From Pipra filicauda (lineage: Eukaryota; Chordata; Aves; Passeriformes; Pipridae), in NCBI RefSeq assembly GCF_003945595.2, contig NW_024104293.1, forward strand, positions 616,501 to 680,500: a stretch of DNA of 64,000 bases, in the 5' to 3' direction. Shown here piece after piece: positions 14,001-29,000 of the stretch (positions within the stretch are counted from its first letter, which is position 1; the number at the start of each line of letters is the position of its first letter). Position numbers and translations under genes: made by a program. The notes under the pieces were generated by a model. That model did not search any database, was not told where the DNA came from, and saw only the letters and a list, made by a program, of their open reading frames with translations.

Positions 14001-17000
14001 GCTAGGTCCAAACTGTCTTTAAAATAAATTTAAAAAACCACAGAACTAGCTGTGAATTGTATTAGTTTTGAATGTGGGCTGTTAATGTTGTTTCAAAATT
14101 AAATAATTGTGTATTTCTGTGTGTGATGTTGGCTGTTGAACAAGTACTGCTTTTTCCACAGTGCTTATGATCAATAAATATGAGCATTGCTCAGGCATGT
14201 GGAACAGTCTTAGTTTTCTGGACTGAGTTAGGTTGTTAAAACAGAGCTAATTGAGCCCTGCTTTGTGCTTAGATTACTTTTTTGTTTATATTATGCAATA
14301 TAAGGCTTAATTTCCTAGAGAGCAACTCTTGTGGATTCGGTGGGTTGAATGTGGATGTGAAGTTGACTGTATGGTGAGAGATCAGTTTAACTTTGTGGCT
14401 GATTTTAACTCTGAGGAGAGCAGTTACAGATAAGTTGGTTGGGCTTTAGGATATCTCCGTTTTTTTCCCCAAAAAGCATTAAAGTTTCTTTTCCTGTCCT
14501 GAGAAAGGTGACTTTCCAGCACAGTTACAGAAAGGCATTTGTAAATAGCTCGTGCTGTTTTAGTCCGCCAAGGCATTCCATGACCCATGAAGTCAGATGT
14601 GGAATTAGTTTTTTAATACATAACCACCCAGTAGTTAAATTTTCCTGGGGTGTTTTTTTTAAATGTCATCTTCTCTGTGCTGTTTCTTTGAAAGGCTGAC
14701 AAATCCAGTGGATCTGCTGCAGTGCTGTCACTGCACGTTCAAGTTGCACTTGCTCTGAAAGAGAACAGTAACCAAGGGGATGTTGATTTGTTGAGCATCT
14801 GAGCTGGTGTACAAGCAAAATCCTTGGGCTTAACAATAGGCACCTTCCCAAGTCCTGCTGGGAAGCCCAGTGCTGTGCCAGTAGGGACGACCTGAAAATA
14901 AAATCCAGAATGAGTGTTGCCTTAAGGCAGAAGCATTAGTCAAGCAGTGAAGTAACAACTACTAATCCTTTCAAGTGTGTGTGCTTTGCCATCTAAAAAT
15001 ACACCCCCCATGTGTCTTTGCTGCAGAGGTTGTTGTTCCAGAAGGCCTTCAATTCTCAGCAGTTAGTCCACATCACTGTTATCAACCTGTTCCAACTGCA
15101 TCACCTGCGAGACTTCAGCAACGAGACGGAGCAGCACAGCTACAGCCAGGATGAGCAACTCTGCTGGACACAGCTCCTGGCTCTCTTCAGTGAGTGTGCA
15201 GGCTAATTGATTTTTGTAGTTCTCTTTGGTTTTTACATGGAATCCATTAGTAATTTCCTGTCAGAATCCAGCTTAATGGTTATGTGAGGTAAGTGCTGAG
15301 AATAGACATTAGGGAGAAAGTTTAGAGAGAAGGTGGTTGCACAGGGTCATTTATGTCAGCAGTGCTGACTAGCACTGGATTTCTGAGCCCTGGATGTACT
15401 CTGAAGTTTTACAGAACTCTGCATCGTTTCCCTTGTTCTGAAAGAACATTTTTAACTTGGGTGCAAAGCTGGATCCAAGTTGGCAGTGGGTAGTACCACT
15501 CCTGGGGGGCTGCTCCCCAGTTGGCTGCAATGCAGTTGAAGTTGGAATGGAGCTGGTCCTGATTCCACAGGGCTGAACTAGAAGCTGAGTCAACTAAGAC
15601 TTCAAGTGCTTTTGTGCCTATGATAATATTGACTAGGAGATAAGTGGGAGTGCGGAGCATTTTAGACTCTAAGAAAATAAGCATTATGTGGCTAATCTGA
15701 TCCAATCCATGATCAACTTGGCCTTGTTTGTCAACACCTAAATTTCTGAAGAGCTGGATTTCTTCAGATTCCAGCCTAGAGTTGATTCTGAAAACACCAG
15801 GGTCACACTGGTGTGGTTACTGTTTCTCAGCTCTTATGCCCTAAGGGGTCTGGGCTGGGTGCCTGCCTGCAGAGACTGCTCCAGTGCATTTGTGTGCCTG
15901 CTAACTTGGGAAAGTGGATAAAATGCAAGTAGATAGTTGAGTTGATAATTTCTAATAAATAGGTGAGTGAATAATTGTGCACTGGGCTCATCTCACCCTA
16001 TTTTTTTAACTTAGCAAAATGGTTTGCTGTGACACTTAAAGGGACAAAAACCACCAAGGTTCTGTTTCATGGTAGAAAAGTATTTAAAAAAATATCTTCT
16101 GATTTGTTGGTGAATTGTTTGAGATGAAGTAATTGAGGTTTTTTTGTTCTAAATAACTAGCTCTTAAAAACAGGGGGATGTGTTTTATTAGATGATGTTC
16201 AACATTAGCACGTCATTCCCACATTGTGGAATTTGTTTGTTCTGTTTTTTCCCTTTACTCTGTTTGTAGTGTCCTTTCTTGGAGTTCTGTGCAAGTGTCC
16301 TTTACAAAATGACTACCAGGAGGACTCTGGGGCTGCATATCCTCTTCCAGCTGTGAAGGTTTCCATGGACTGGCTGAAACTTAGGCCCAGTGTTTTCCAG
16401 GAGGCAGTGGTTGATGAAAGACGGTAGTGAGTGTTAATCTTTCTTTTGATACCTTTGATTGCATGAATTCATAATTACTGGTGATCCACAGATTAGTCCC
16501 AGGAAAAGTGATCATATGACTCATTATTACAGACATTAAAATCATAGAAAGTATATGTGCTAAAGAGTTCATAAAGCAAAACATGAGACTTGTGGGTTAA
16601 AGGAGCAAATTCAGTGCTTTAATTTGCTTTAGGTTTGCACATAACTTTTGTCTTTTTTTTAAATCAGTCTAGCTTATAATGTCTGATTTGAGCATAACTA
16701 CTGAGTGTTCCTGTAGTCTAATCTATTGTAATGGTTTCTCCGATTATTGAGGGAAGTGGCAGCAGAATACTTGGCTTAATTTCATGTACTAAGCCATCTC
16801 TTGGGCAGTGCTGGAATCCAGTTTTTCTGGTTCATCACCCAGAAATTAAATTGAATTTAGTAGAGAGGGTCCTTAAATGTCAGTGCAGGCATTTCTGTTC
16901 TGGACTGTTGCTCTGATTTTTCACTTCTGACACTAATCTCATAAATTTAGGCTTAAATAGTTCAAAACATCCTAAAATAGTTCTTTGTTGCCTCCATGGT

Positions 17001-20000
17001 GCCCATCACTAAAGCAGAAGGATGCTTGGGCTTTCGGGTGGCATCTTTTGAAAAACTGGAGCAAGCAGCCTGTTGGTGGCAGTTAAATGTTAACCACCTA
17101 TGCAGTGATCAGTGTGATTTGAAAATTATTTGCTTCAGGGCCTTTGGGAAGAATTTCCAGTCATTGCTTGTACTGGTATTGCAGGACAAGGCAGGGGACT
17201 GCCAGTTCACCTCTAGGTTAATGGTCTTACTCAGTGCAACCCTTATCTAGAGGTCTTGCCTTTGTGGTAACTGCTCCAGTGCTACAGTATCACAGAGCAC
17301 TTGGGAACTTAGATTGGCTTTTAAAAAATAGTAATTTTTTCAAGAAGGTGGTCTTTTTCCTGCCACTTGAGGGAAACTTTACCTTTTCTTGGGAATCAGA
17401 GGATTAATGGAAGCTGTGACTGTGTAATGGAGTTCAGTGTTTCCTTGGTAAAGTGAACACATCCCATGTTTTGCCATTTTCACTTATGGTTTGTCTGGTT
17501 TCTAATTTACAGCATATGGCCCTGGCTGATCTCTCTTCTAAACAGCTTCCAGCCTCATGAAGAAGATCTATCCAGTAATAATGGTAAGGACACTTCTAGT
17601 CTGTGCTGGAAAGAACTGAGAACGATGCAGGTTTTTCGTGATGGTGGGGAGAATTGCAGTTGAAGAGCAAATAAGGAAGGAAGTAGTCTTCTAGTATTAG
17701 TGCATGTGAATACTTTGCAGATGCTGCTTTCTTGTGCTGAGCAGACTTGCTCTGCTTTATCATTCCTGAGCTCCTCAGGTCACAGGGTGGACCAGTTAAT
17801 AGAAGGCTTTAGGATGTGTAGTGACCATGCTGAGGTATCTGCTTATGATACTGTGCTCAGTGCTTTCATGTTTTCCTTACATTATTTAATGTCTGTTTGC
17901 TAGCAACCCCCCTTCCAGAAGAATTTGAGTTGCAAGGATTCCTGGCTCTGAGGCCTTCGTTCAGGTGGGTAACAGCTGAAGGATCCTGTACTCTTGCTGA
18001 TGTCATGACTTTGACAAACATTGACCTGTTCCCTGCAATATCTTATTTATGAATATTTACTGCTGTATGGATTGATGTAGGTCTCTTCAAAATGAATGTA
18101 ATGGACAATGTAGCAAAACTCTATGAAAATCTTGAGTTTATAGTAATGCTTATGACTTTTTTTTGGTTTTACTGTGTAGTCTTCAGACTTATAAATGGAA
18201 AGAGAAAAATTTAAGAAGTGAGAAAAGAAATGCTTTTGCATGAAACCTGCTTGATGTGATTTTCTTTTGCTGGTTTTTACTCTGTTTTTAACTGCATTCC
18301 TGTACTTAACATCATCCACAAATGCTGACTAAATATTAGATATATTCACTCAACTATTATTTTTCTGATTTTGATTATCACACAGATGAGCTTTTGGCCT
18401 TTTGTTATTTAAAAAAACCCACCAAACCTTCTTAATATGTAGATGGATCTTACCAGAAGAAAATAACATCTGTAAATCAGACGTCTCTTAACAGTCATGT
18501 TTTGAATAACTCCTTATGAAAGTTTACAGCCTTTAATAGAGTAATGCTGGCATGTTGTATTTCTAAAGAAATACGATGTTGCAGAGGGTAATTGTGTAAT
18601 TAATATTCCCTCTCCTGTGTCAATACTAGGAACTTGGATTTTTCCAAAGGCCACCAGGCAATTACAGGAGATAAAGAAGGGCAGCAACGTCGGATACGGC
18701 AGCAGCGCCTGATCTTCACAGGCAAATGGATCGCTGATAATCAGCCGAGGTAAGTGAAATACCTGCTGTATTTCCCTGCTGCCATGAGCTGAGGTAACAC
18801 GGGTGCCAGAGCTCAATGCTGTTTTTCTTTCTGTTCAACACAACAATTACCTGTACTGTGAGTACAAGATGCTGACAGCGCTAACAGCATGTTCTGTGGG
18901 TCTACGTGCCATTGCTTCATGGACTGGTTGTGATAAGTAATGTAGTTAATTGTACTTGCTTTTCAATTGCGTTCTTCTTCAGGTTGATGCAGTGTGAAAA
19001 CGAGGTGGGAAAGCTGTTGTTCGTGACAGAAATCCCAGAGCTGTTACTGGAGGACCCTAGTGAAGCCAAAGAGAGTCTCGCCTTGCAGGAGACATCCATG
19101 GCAGAGCCACTGTGTGCCGATGGGAGCCCTGGACTCAAGTCAGTTCTGGCCTCTGGCAGAAGCCTGAGCAACAACTGTGATGCAGGAGAAAAGCCAATGG
19201 TCACGTTCAAAGAGAACATCAAGCCCCGGGAGCTGAACAGGGAGCAAGGGCGCATCTATCCCCCGAAAGACGTAGCGAGGGAAAGGCGGGACTTTAGCAA
19301 AGGAATAGTGGCCACTAAGAACGATGGGAAGAAGGACAACAATAAAAGGAAGAATGAGACCAAGAAATGCGGCTTGGATAAGATGCAGGAAGCGGGAAAG
19401 CAGAACGTGGCAGTTCAGGTAAGCCTTTAGCTCAAAGGGATGCTGTGTCTGAGGAGGTACCACGAGCGTGTCAGGGAAGGCACTGCTTGTGGTAGAGCTG
19501 TGCCTCTGTACGCCAGAGCTGAGGTCTCACTGTGGGCACTGCTAATGAAGCTAATGCACAAAAATATAAAGCACTTCTACCTCAAAGACCAGGTGTTGGT
19601 GATCTTTGGGTCTCTGCCCTTTCCCTGTCTCAATTTTGGGGGAGAAAAGGATAGGGAGCAATGAAAGGTGATTTTGCTGTGTTAACTGTCTTAAAAGAAA
19701 AAAACAGATTTCTACCCATTCCACCAGTTATTCAGGCCACCAAGACTGTTCACATGGCCAGGCTGCAGTCATGCCTCACCCATGCTGTGGTCTGTTGAGA
19801 AGGAACTGGGTACTCTGCATTTTCAGTTCAGTTGACTTGTGCACTTCCAACAAACTGAACACGTCACAAAAGCACCGAATAGGATATGAGGAGTAAGATC
19901 CTCTGTACTGTGGGTGCAGTCAGGTGTCTCTGTAGAAGTAAGGAGAGCCATGCTGCTCTTAAATTGTAAATCTGTGCTCAAGAACTTGCTCAAAATTGTT

Positions 20001-23000
20001 GATTTTCACATCAGCTGCTCTTTTATCAGCTATATTTTTTTAGGGACATGCTTTTTTCTCTATTTCTGTGTGAGCATTATTGCAAAATCTGTCAAGTAAA
20101 CAATGAATTTACTGATCTGACTTCCACTGAGTTGTAGTAAATAAGAGTGGAGAGTCTCAGGCTGATCTGATCTGTACCTGGACAATCTCAGTCATTCCCC
20201 CAGTGATGACTGGAACCATTTAATGATAGTAATGGAGACTCTAATATCTCCCTAGAGAAACTGTGTCAGTTCTTCAGTGTTCTTGCAAGTGGAAATTATT
20301 TCCTAATGCACTTTATCTCCCTTGCCTGTGTGTAAGCCCATTACTACTGCCCAGGACAGGTCTGCAGAATAACTCTTTGCAACTTCTCTGAAGTCCTGTG
20401 TAACTGAGGTCTTGTTTTCCCTAGGCTAGACAGACCATCTCTTTTAGTCTTTCTAGCTTGTGGTGTTAGGACTCTTGGATCATTCTTCTTGTTCTCCTCC
20501 TGATTATTTGCTGTTAAACATCATGGATATGAAATGGAAGGTCTGAACTGGCAGCATTATTCAGTTGGTTTTGCAGAGGGTCCTATCAGGGAGGGCAAAG
20601 TGTTACTGTAAAGGCTACAGAAACCGTGTGGGAATTGTTTGTGACTCGCTGAATGCGACTCCGGTATCTGAAAACCAACACAGGTGAGTTAGAGTAGCAA
20701 GTTTCTTATTTATTTGTCAAACATGTCTGGAATGTGGTTGCAGGCCTGAGTATAACTCCCAGCTTTAGTTTTTGTGTCCCTGTCTTGCTAAATAAGGACT
20801 TGAGGCTGATAAAAACCCACCAGATCTGAGAAATATATGTAGCTTTTTAGATAGGAAAGATAACTTATTTATCAGAAATTTGCTTGTCTTAGTCTTAAGA
20901 GACAACAAACCCAGGAAGAACTTATTTGAAACCCAGCAGTAGCAGAATCTGCTCTGATGTGGTTGGTCATCCTTCTTCTCTTCTTCAGTAGGAATTAATT
21001 TTGACGTTTTAGTTCCATCAGCTGTATTTATGAAAACTAATCCAAGTAAGTGCCTTTTATTTTATGTAGCTTGTGGACTTATTTCTCCAGTCCTTCCCCC
21101 CACCCTGAGAAACAAGTATAGGTTTTTGTACCACTTAGTGGACTCTTAGTGCTCTGCTTTGGCCTTCCTGGAAATACCAGGCTTTATCTCCTCCCTAGTT
21201 CATTGCATTCAAAAGCTTAATTGCTGAAAATGCTGCAGCTCCTACTTAGCAAAAATGTGAAGAATGTTACACAGTTCTGCTTTGCAGATAAGTGGAAAAC
21301 TTGCACGCTCAGGCGGTTGAATCTGTGCTCTGTAGGGAAAATGTTGGGTGCCAAGGAAGGTTTAATGCAGGCTCACTTAGGATGTAACATACTCTTCAGA
21401 GGTCACTGTGATGAAATGGTACCTCTCAAGCACAGTGTAGGAACACTTAGGACCACTGTGGGACTAAATATTTGGTAGCATTGACACTTTTGAGGTGAGA
21501 TCAAGTAGAAGCAAGGAAGCATCTGGAGTTTGTCTGTCTTGATTAATCAGTTTTAGGTATTTAGATTTATAAAGTTAACTCTAAATCAGAGAGCCTTTTG
21601 GAAGCCATCCCTTGGAAATTTGTTATAGCACCTTTGAGTTTCTGATGGACTAGAACTCCCTGTTTTGAAATCCTGTGGCAGTAAGAGCATCTTTGAATTC
21701 TCCAATGTTCTGTAAAAGAATACAAAGCTCTTGGTGTGATTATAAAAATGTTTTGCTTATTGTGGAGAAAAAAGGGGCAGCACAATGTAAGTTGAATGTA
21801 CAGAATGTGATGGACAGTGAAGGTGTCAGAATGTGGCACGAGCAAGGGCTGCCTTGTTTGTGGTGTTTAGCATCAGCCAGAACCTTGACATGGAGTTCCC
21901 TCTGGACTTTTTCTAGTGGGAGATCAAAAATTCACCCAGACCTCCGAGTTTTACAAGCACAGAAAGAACCCTGCGCTCCCACAATTTCTAAAGGGGGAGA
22001 TTCAGTTTGAAAAAGAATTTAAGAAAACATTTGAATGCATCTACCCCTTTACTATTGTATTTTGGCAGAAAAAAAATACCCTGTAACTCCTCTCCACTCA
22101 GTAGCACTAAATGTTGAAATAAACCCTACAGTTTTGGTTTGTTTGGTTTGGATTTTTTTAATTTGGCCCCTGATACAGCCCTTTTTTTCACTCACCTTCG
22201 AGGCTTGGTGTCAGGTCTGTTCCTGGGCCCTTTCTGTATTGCCCGGGTTCCTTGCTTGCTGTCTTTTTCCTGCCTGCTCCATCTTGCATTCCAGGCAGTT
22301 CTGCTGAGCTGAACAGAAAGGGAAAGTAGTCTTCCCCTCTGTCTTCCTCTCCAGGAAGACCCAGACTGCAGCAGACTCAGAATCAGGTAAACATTACATT
22401 ACATTCTTCTCTCTGCCTTTAACTGGTGCAGCTCTTTCAACAGAACACCCAGCAGTTACGCAGTAAACTGAACACTTCTGCTGTTTGTCTTGTATGCTCT
22501 GGGTCAAAATAATTTCATTAGGCTGAGAGAATTCCCTAGGAAGAACGTGGCAGTGTTTGTTTGTTTTTTAAGGTGCTGCAGGTAAGTGGCATGAGTTAGG
22601 CTGAAGCAGTGCCCTAGGAGAAGCATAATAGCATCTGCACTTTTGTTTTTAAACACTGCAGGTGAGCAGCATGGTAGGTTCTTTGGATGGTTTGAGGATT
22701 ATTATGTCTGCTTCCCGTTCTCTTGCTAGAGAAAGAACCTGTTGCATCTTCTGAGTAGATACCCTTAGAGTGCTTTTGTGAGGCAAGGAGTGCCTGAGGA
22801 CACGCAGGGTAACCTGCCTGGGGTCAGTAAGGAGGGTTCCTGTGTTCCAAACCCCTCCCAGTTACTTAGGGAAAAGATGATCCCTCAGACAATCTGAGAG
22901 TTTATTTTTTGGCTTGACAGAATATGGGTAATTACAGGAAAACTGATCTAATTTCTTCATACTTTCTTTTGCATCAGGTAAAATCCCAGACGGAGATGAG

Positions 23001-26000
23001 GAAGACTCCGGTGTCCGAAGCCAGGAAAACACCTGTAACTCAGACTCCAAGTCAGGCCAGCAGTTCCCAGTTCATCCCCATTCATCACCCAGGAGCCTTC
23101 CCTCCCCTTCCTAGCCGGCCAGGTAATTTGCATTGTTCTTTTGGAGTGTGATTTATTGACTGCAAAGAAAATTCCTGCAATAGTGGTTGTTAGAGCCTCG
23201 AAGGTAGGGGCTCTGTTAATGATGTGGATTTTTATGTTGGGAATCTTAACAAGTAGTAAGAAATGAGCATATCAGAACTGAAACAAGATAAATAAGATTG
23301 CTTATGCTTTGAATCGAGGTCTGTCATGAAATCTGCCATGTCCTTTCTTGGTTAGTGGATGTGAGATCAAGAAAGTTCACAGAAGGCTTTTCCTGTCAAA
23401 ACATGACAAAGGCTTCTGCTCAGGAGGAAACATTCCCTGTGCTCAGGACTCTATTACAAAAGATCAATCACACAGCTTTCTTTATAGCTCAGTTTCTTTT
23501 GTACTGATGCTCATGTTTCAAGCTGTAATTTGTGTGGTCTTATTTGCTGCTGTTGCTGCAGTGCATGTTCCCATTTTGTTGTGGAGTGTTCCTGTCATAC
23601 CTTGCTGTCCGTGTTTGCTCGTGGAATAGCTGGAAACTGCATCTTCCCTGCAAGCTGTTGTGTGGAGTTCCTCAATATAAGATAGAGGGACATCTTCCCT
23701 GTCCCAAAGTCAGCATAAAGTCTGGCTTGTGAGACACAGAATTAAAGCTTGCCTTCCAAACCTGGCTTTTCAGTGTGAACTACAGGGAAGGAATTGATCT
23801 TGCGGATATGAGGATTTGTTTACTTACCATCTGTCTCTATCTAAATTAATCCAGAGACTGGTGATCCTCTGGGAGGAGGCAGTAGACTTATTTTATTGAT
23901 TGCTTCTATTTATTCCTGCAGAAGTTTAGTCCCTGAAAATGTGTTTGATGGTGAGGGAACTTTGGAGATAATGCATCAAAAACCCCAGAATGGTGAAGAA
24001 AAAGGTAGTGGGGGGAAAAGAAAGAGCTGGGAGATGGAGGCAAGGGAGGAGGGGAAACATGATTCTCTGAGGCACTTCCCTGGCTGACTGTTATCAGTGC
24101 CTGGAATATTGCAAGAAAACTCCAGAACTCTGAATCCCTGTGTGATCACAGCCATGTACATGCAAAGGTGAGGAAGGACATTACAGTACATGTCTGCAGA
24201 CTGGTGCCTCCCTTCCTCATAGTCTAAATGAACAGCACAGGAAGAAAAACCCCACTAAATGTTTTCTGGAGGGAGCTCTCTGCTCTGCCAAATTGCAATT
24301 AAAGGTGCATTTTCATCTCTTGCAGGATTTCCACCTCCAACCTATGTCGTCCCCCCTCCTGTGGCTTTCTCCATGAGCACGGGGTACACCTTCCCGGGTG
24401 GCGTTTCTGTCCCAGGAACCTTCCTCCAGCCCACAGCTCACTCACCTGCAGGAAACCAGGTGCAAGGTGGGAAACAGTCCCACATTCCTTACAGCCAGCA
24501 ACGGCCCTCTGGACCAGGGCCAATGACCCAGGGACCTCAGCAAACACCACCTCCTTCCCAGCAACCCCTCTCATCTTTACCAGCTCAGGCAACAGCACAG
24601 TCCGCAAGCCAGTTACAGGTCCAAGCTCTGGCCCAGCAGCAGCAGCAGCAACAGTCCCCCACAAAAGCTGTGCAGGGCCTGGGGAAGAGCCCACCCCACC
24701 ACTCCGGATTCCAGCAGGTAAACTTGACCTGTGCTACGTGCTAAGCTTTGTTTAAAAACAGATGACAGCTTTCAAGACTTGTGTTCCAGGATTACCTTTC
24801 AAAATTGTGGTTAAAGAATTTTTTGATTGTGAACTTCTGGGGAAATTTGAAAAGGAGCGGAAGTTTGGTGGGTATGACTGTGTGATGCTGGAGCTGAGAG
24901 GAAGGTACGTACTGGAATGGGAATGTGTTTTCTGTCACCCTTTTTCTGTGTGTTTATAGGCAAGGGATGAAGGTGATATTTCTGATCAGGTATTTCTGTC
25001 CCAGGCCTTTCTAGTTTTCTTGTGTGTGAACTTTCACTCATATTCTTCTTTTGGCTAATGGTGCACTGCCAGTTCCCTCACAGCTCTTAGATTTATACTT
25101 ACTTTGTGCTGGAGAAAAATCTCCCTTCTGGCATGTCTGGACTCGATGGTGAGACCCTCCTGGTGTTCTGGGCAGCTCATACCTCAATAAAGGTTTACTT
25201 TATAGGTTTTAGTTTATCAGGTACTGGATTGGAGCAAGGATTGTACTTGGCTGTTGGTTTAAAGCTGGACTAGAGAATATTAGATGCTGTCAAGACTGAG
25301 CATTTTGGTGAATAATGCAGACATTGCACAATCATTCTGATTTGCTGTCACACATGAGCCAGGCTGACAGTTTGGATGGAGTTAGGCATTCAAGTAACAT
25401 TAATTGTTCTTCCCTGCTGGTGAAATCCTGTGTCTCTGCCTCAGTATCCGCAGACAGACTCATCGAAGCAGCTCTGGAATCCCCCCCAAGTCCAAGGCTC
25501 TCTGGGGAAGATCATGCCTGTAAAGCAGCCCTATTACCTGCAGGCCCAGGACCCTCTCAAATTATTTGAACAGTCATTGCAGCCTCCTGTGATGCAACAG
25601 CAACCTCTGGAGAAAAAAATGAAGCCTTTCCCAATGGAGCCATATAACCAGAACCCCTCAGAAGTCAAGGTGCCAGAATATTACTGGGACTCTTCCTATG
25701 GCATGGCTGACAACAGGGTGGTGGCCCAGCAGTCGAACATGGACCGCAGGGGAAAGCGGCAAGGAGTCTTCCGCTCAGAGCAGGATGCTGTCTCCAGGAT
25801 GACCTTTGAGGTAAGATCCAGGCTGCAAGTGGTGGAAACCAATGAGGCTCTGGGATTCCTGACAACTCTGGGCTTTCCCTGTTTCGGGAATGCCCAGTGG
25901 CCCCAAATAGGTCAATGTGAGCTTATTTAGAAGAGACCTGGGTATCATGGGGTACGTGGGGTTCCAGAAAATAGTGATGAATTTTCAATTTGAGTTGGCT

Positions 26001-29000
26001 GTGTGTGGGATCAGTCTCTTGAAGATCTGGTTTCAAGTAGGTGTAAATCTTGTTCAGTGTGGATGTGACATTGATCTCTGCACTGTGTCTGACAGGTTTA
26101 GAAACATGGCAGCTGTTAGTTTTGTGGAAAATTCTTGTCTGGCAACTGATGAAAACCGTAAAAGCCACCCAGATAATTGCAGTTGAATTATTACTCTTTA
26201 GATGAACTCTTAACACCCCTCTAGTGAATTGAACAGCTGAGGCTGCAGCAGTCCAATTGAGGCCGGAAATCGAGGCTGGTAGCAGCAGTCTCATGTTAGA
26301 TTTTTTGTTTGTTTGTTTTTCCTGAAAATCCCACCACTGAGAGCTGAATTACTTCCTTAGCTGTTAGTTGCACTAATGGAATACTTTGCTTCTGTTCATG
26401 CAGTTGTGCTTCATGTTGCTGTTTCTAAAACCAGTAGTGTCTGTTATTATTGGAGTTATCTGTGAGTGCTCCTGGTGGTGTTTATAAGGAAACCTAAACA
26501 GAGGCCTCTTTAAGCCTTTTGTCGTGGTGTGCCTCTGTAAATGCTCTCAGGACTTGGAGAAGGTCAGCTGGGATCACTTGGCTCATCCTTCCAAGAGAAA
26601 AGCCAGACAATATACAGGAATCTACCCCTACTCTGATACCACATTGTGGTTTTTAGATGGAAACAGGGTCAAAGCCTTATTCTTGTTCCTAAAAAGGAAA
26701 TCTTGCCAGCATAGTGCAGTGTGGAGAGAAGCTGTGCCCGTGATGTTTGGGCTCTAAGCATCCCTCACAAAAGCCAAGATGTCCAATTTGAGCAGCACTT
26801 GGCAGTTTTTTTGGCCCAGTGGTCTGGTCAGCTGTATGCTGGTGTAGCAGCCGTCACCAGTGGAAATAAGTCTTATGGGATTTAAACTCCACTCCTGGGG
26901 GAAAGAAGATGCAAACATAATTTTACTCGAAACCTAAATTACTCCCAGGTCAGCTGTAGAATAATTGTAAGATTTCATGTTCCTTGTCCTTGAGTGTGGA
27001 CCCAGGTTCAGTGTGTGGCATGGATGCAGTGGGAAGCACACGCTGCACTAATTTGGACTCGCTGCCCATCACTTTGGTGACGTGACACTGCTCCCCATGC
27101 ACATGAGGCCACGTGCCTGGGGCTGTTTTCTGCTCAGACTTCTCTCTCTGTGTGCCTCAGTACACTTCTGCAATGCCACTCCCTCACCTCACTCTCTGCA
27201 TGCTGCCTTCTGCCTTCCTCTTGCTGTTCTGTCTCCTGCTCTGGCTTAGCTTGCCCTTGCTGTCTCTGGCTGTTCTTTCTGCCTTCTGTTGTCTCACTGT
27301 GCTCATTTCTGTCACTAGGACCCCAAGAGCTCCCCTCTGCTTCCTCCGGACCTGTTAAAGAGTCTGGCTGCCTTGGAGGAGGAGGAAGAGCTGATTTTCT
27401 CTAATCCTCCTGATCTTTACCCAGCTCTGCTGGGGCCTCTCGCCTCTCTTCCTGGACGAAGCCTCTTTGTATGTATTTGATGTAATACTGCTGCTTCTCA
27501 TTCTTAACTGGCATCTCTTTCTTCTGTGAAATGATAAGAAATGTGAAATTTTCTTTCTCTCCCCCATCCCTCCTATCCAATTCCCTGCCTCAACCTTGAG
27601 CTAGTTTTCCTGGAGGCCCATGATATGGCTCCTGGGCCAAATCCAGGCCTGCTGATTTCTTCAGAAATCGGAATAACTGGGGTTTTTTTAAGAACAATCC
27701 ACAGGAGAGATGCTGATGCTTCATTTAATGCACTCACTCTTTTGCAGTTGTATGGGCTTAGTAATAAAGGGGAAGGGGGGGGCACAGGTTGAACTGTGGG
27801 GAGTCACCAAAACAAGGGTGTAGTGACAGGACAAGGGGGGGTGGTTTCAAATTGAAAGAGAGCAGGGTTAGATGAGATATTAGAAAGAAATTCTTGGCTG
27901 AGGGGGTGCTGAGGCCCTGGCACAGGTTGCCCAGAGAAGCTGTGGCTGCCCCTGGATCCCTGGAAGTGTCCAAGGCCAGGTTCGATGGGCTTGGAGCAGC
28001 CTGGGCTAGTGGAAGGTGTCCCTGCCCATGGCAGGGATGGGCTTTAAGGTCCCTTCCAACACAGGCCATACTATGATTCTGTGATTATAATCTGCATATA
28101 ATAATTCCGTAGAGACAGGGGATGCTGCCCCACTAAATACAGAAAAGATTTCTTCCAAAACAAGATAGCTTTGGAAGAAAATAGCAAGCAACGGGCTAAA
28201 TAATCAGTAACTCTTATATAAATACAGTAATTTTTGACAGACTGAAAGGCTTTTTTTCGTACATTTTTGTGTTAAAACGTTCCTAGTTCACTAGCTGGAG
28301 GGTCTTACAGCTGCTGAATTTATAAATTGCCTCTGAAATTGCAGTGTGCCTTTCCAGTATGGCTACAAGCATGTTCACGAAATCCTACTAACTCAGATTA
28401 GTGGCAGTAACAAAGAATTACTTGTGACTCAAAATCTCTGATTAAGTCTATTCCTCAGTTATTTTACCTGCCATCCCAAGGAGCCAGTAGCAAAACAGAC
28501 ACTCATTTCTGTCTCATTAGGTAACTTCGCTAGGAAACTAAAGGCTGCTCCATCAGCAGCTTCCTTTGAAGCTCCTGCTGTTGTGGCTGCTGACAAATGG
28601 AAGGAAATCCTTTGCTGTGCAAGCCGTGTGGATATGCAGAGTGGGAATTTTGTCTGCCTTTTAAAACGTGCTTTCAAAGTAATGAGTTGTCATGTTTAAA
28701 ATCTTAACAAGCTGGGAGCTGCTTGCCAAGAAAATGAGGCTGTTTGTCTTAAGTTTACGGGATAAAAGCAAAGATATTCCAGATATTGCGACTGTGTTAA
28801 GGACAGAGGGACGCTAGGTCAGGTTTCTGTGGTTTGAATAATAAATTTAAAAACATCTGACATGCTGAGCTGGAGCAAGTGCAAGAGGGCTTTTATTTGG
28901 AACGAGACTACAGCTCTTTATTTAGTTCACACACAGTTTTACGTATGGCTTTATTAATTCCATGGCTTGGTAATCCTAAATTTGGAGATGTTCATTGTCC

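Noticed and set aside
16421..16428. Donor gtagtg after AGACG in SMG7 exon 10
   Set aside because: It is a weaker site and loses the conserved tyrosine of RYIWPW; the gtgagt three bases on fits better.
27758..28069. 103-codon - strand frame in SMG7 intron 18
   Set aside because: It is the antisense of the CR1 fragment; the same peptide-like pattern appears in the copy at 49 kb.
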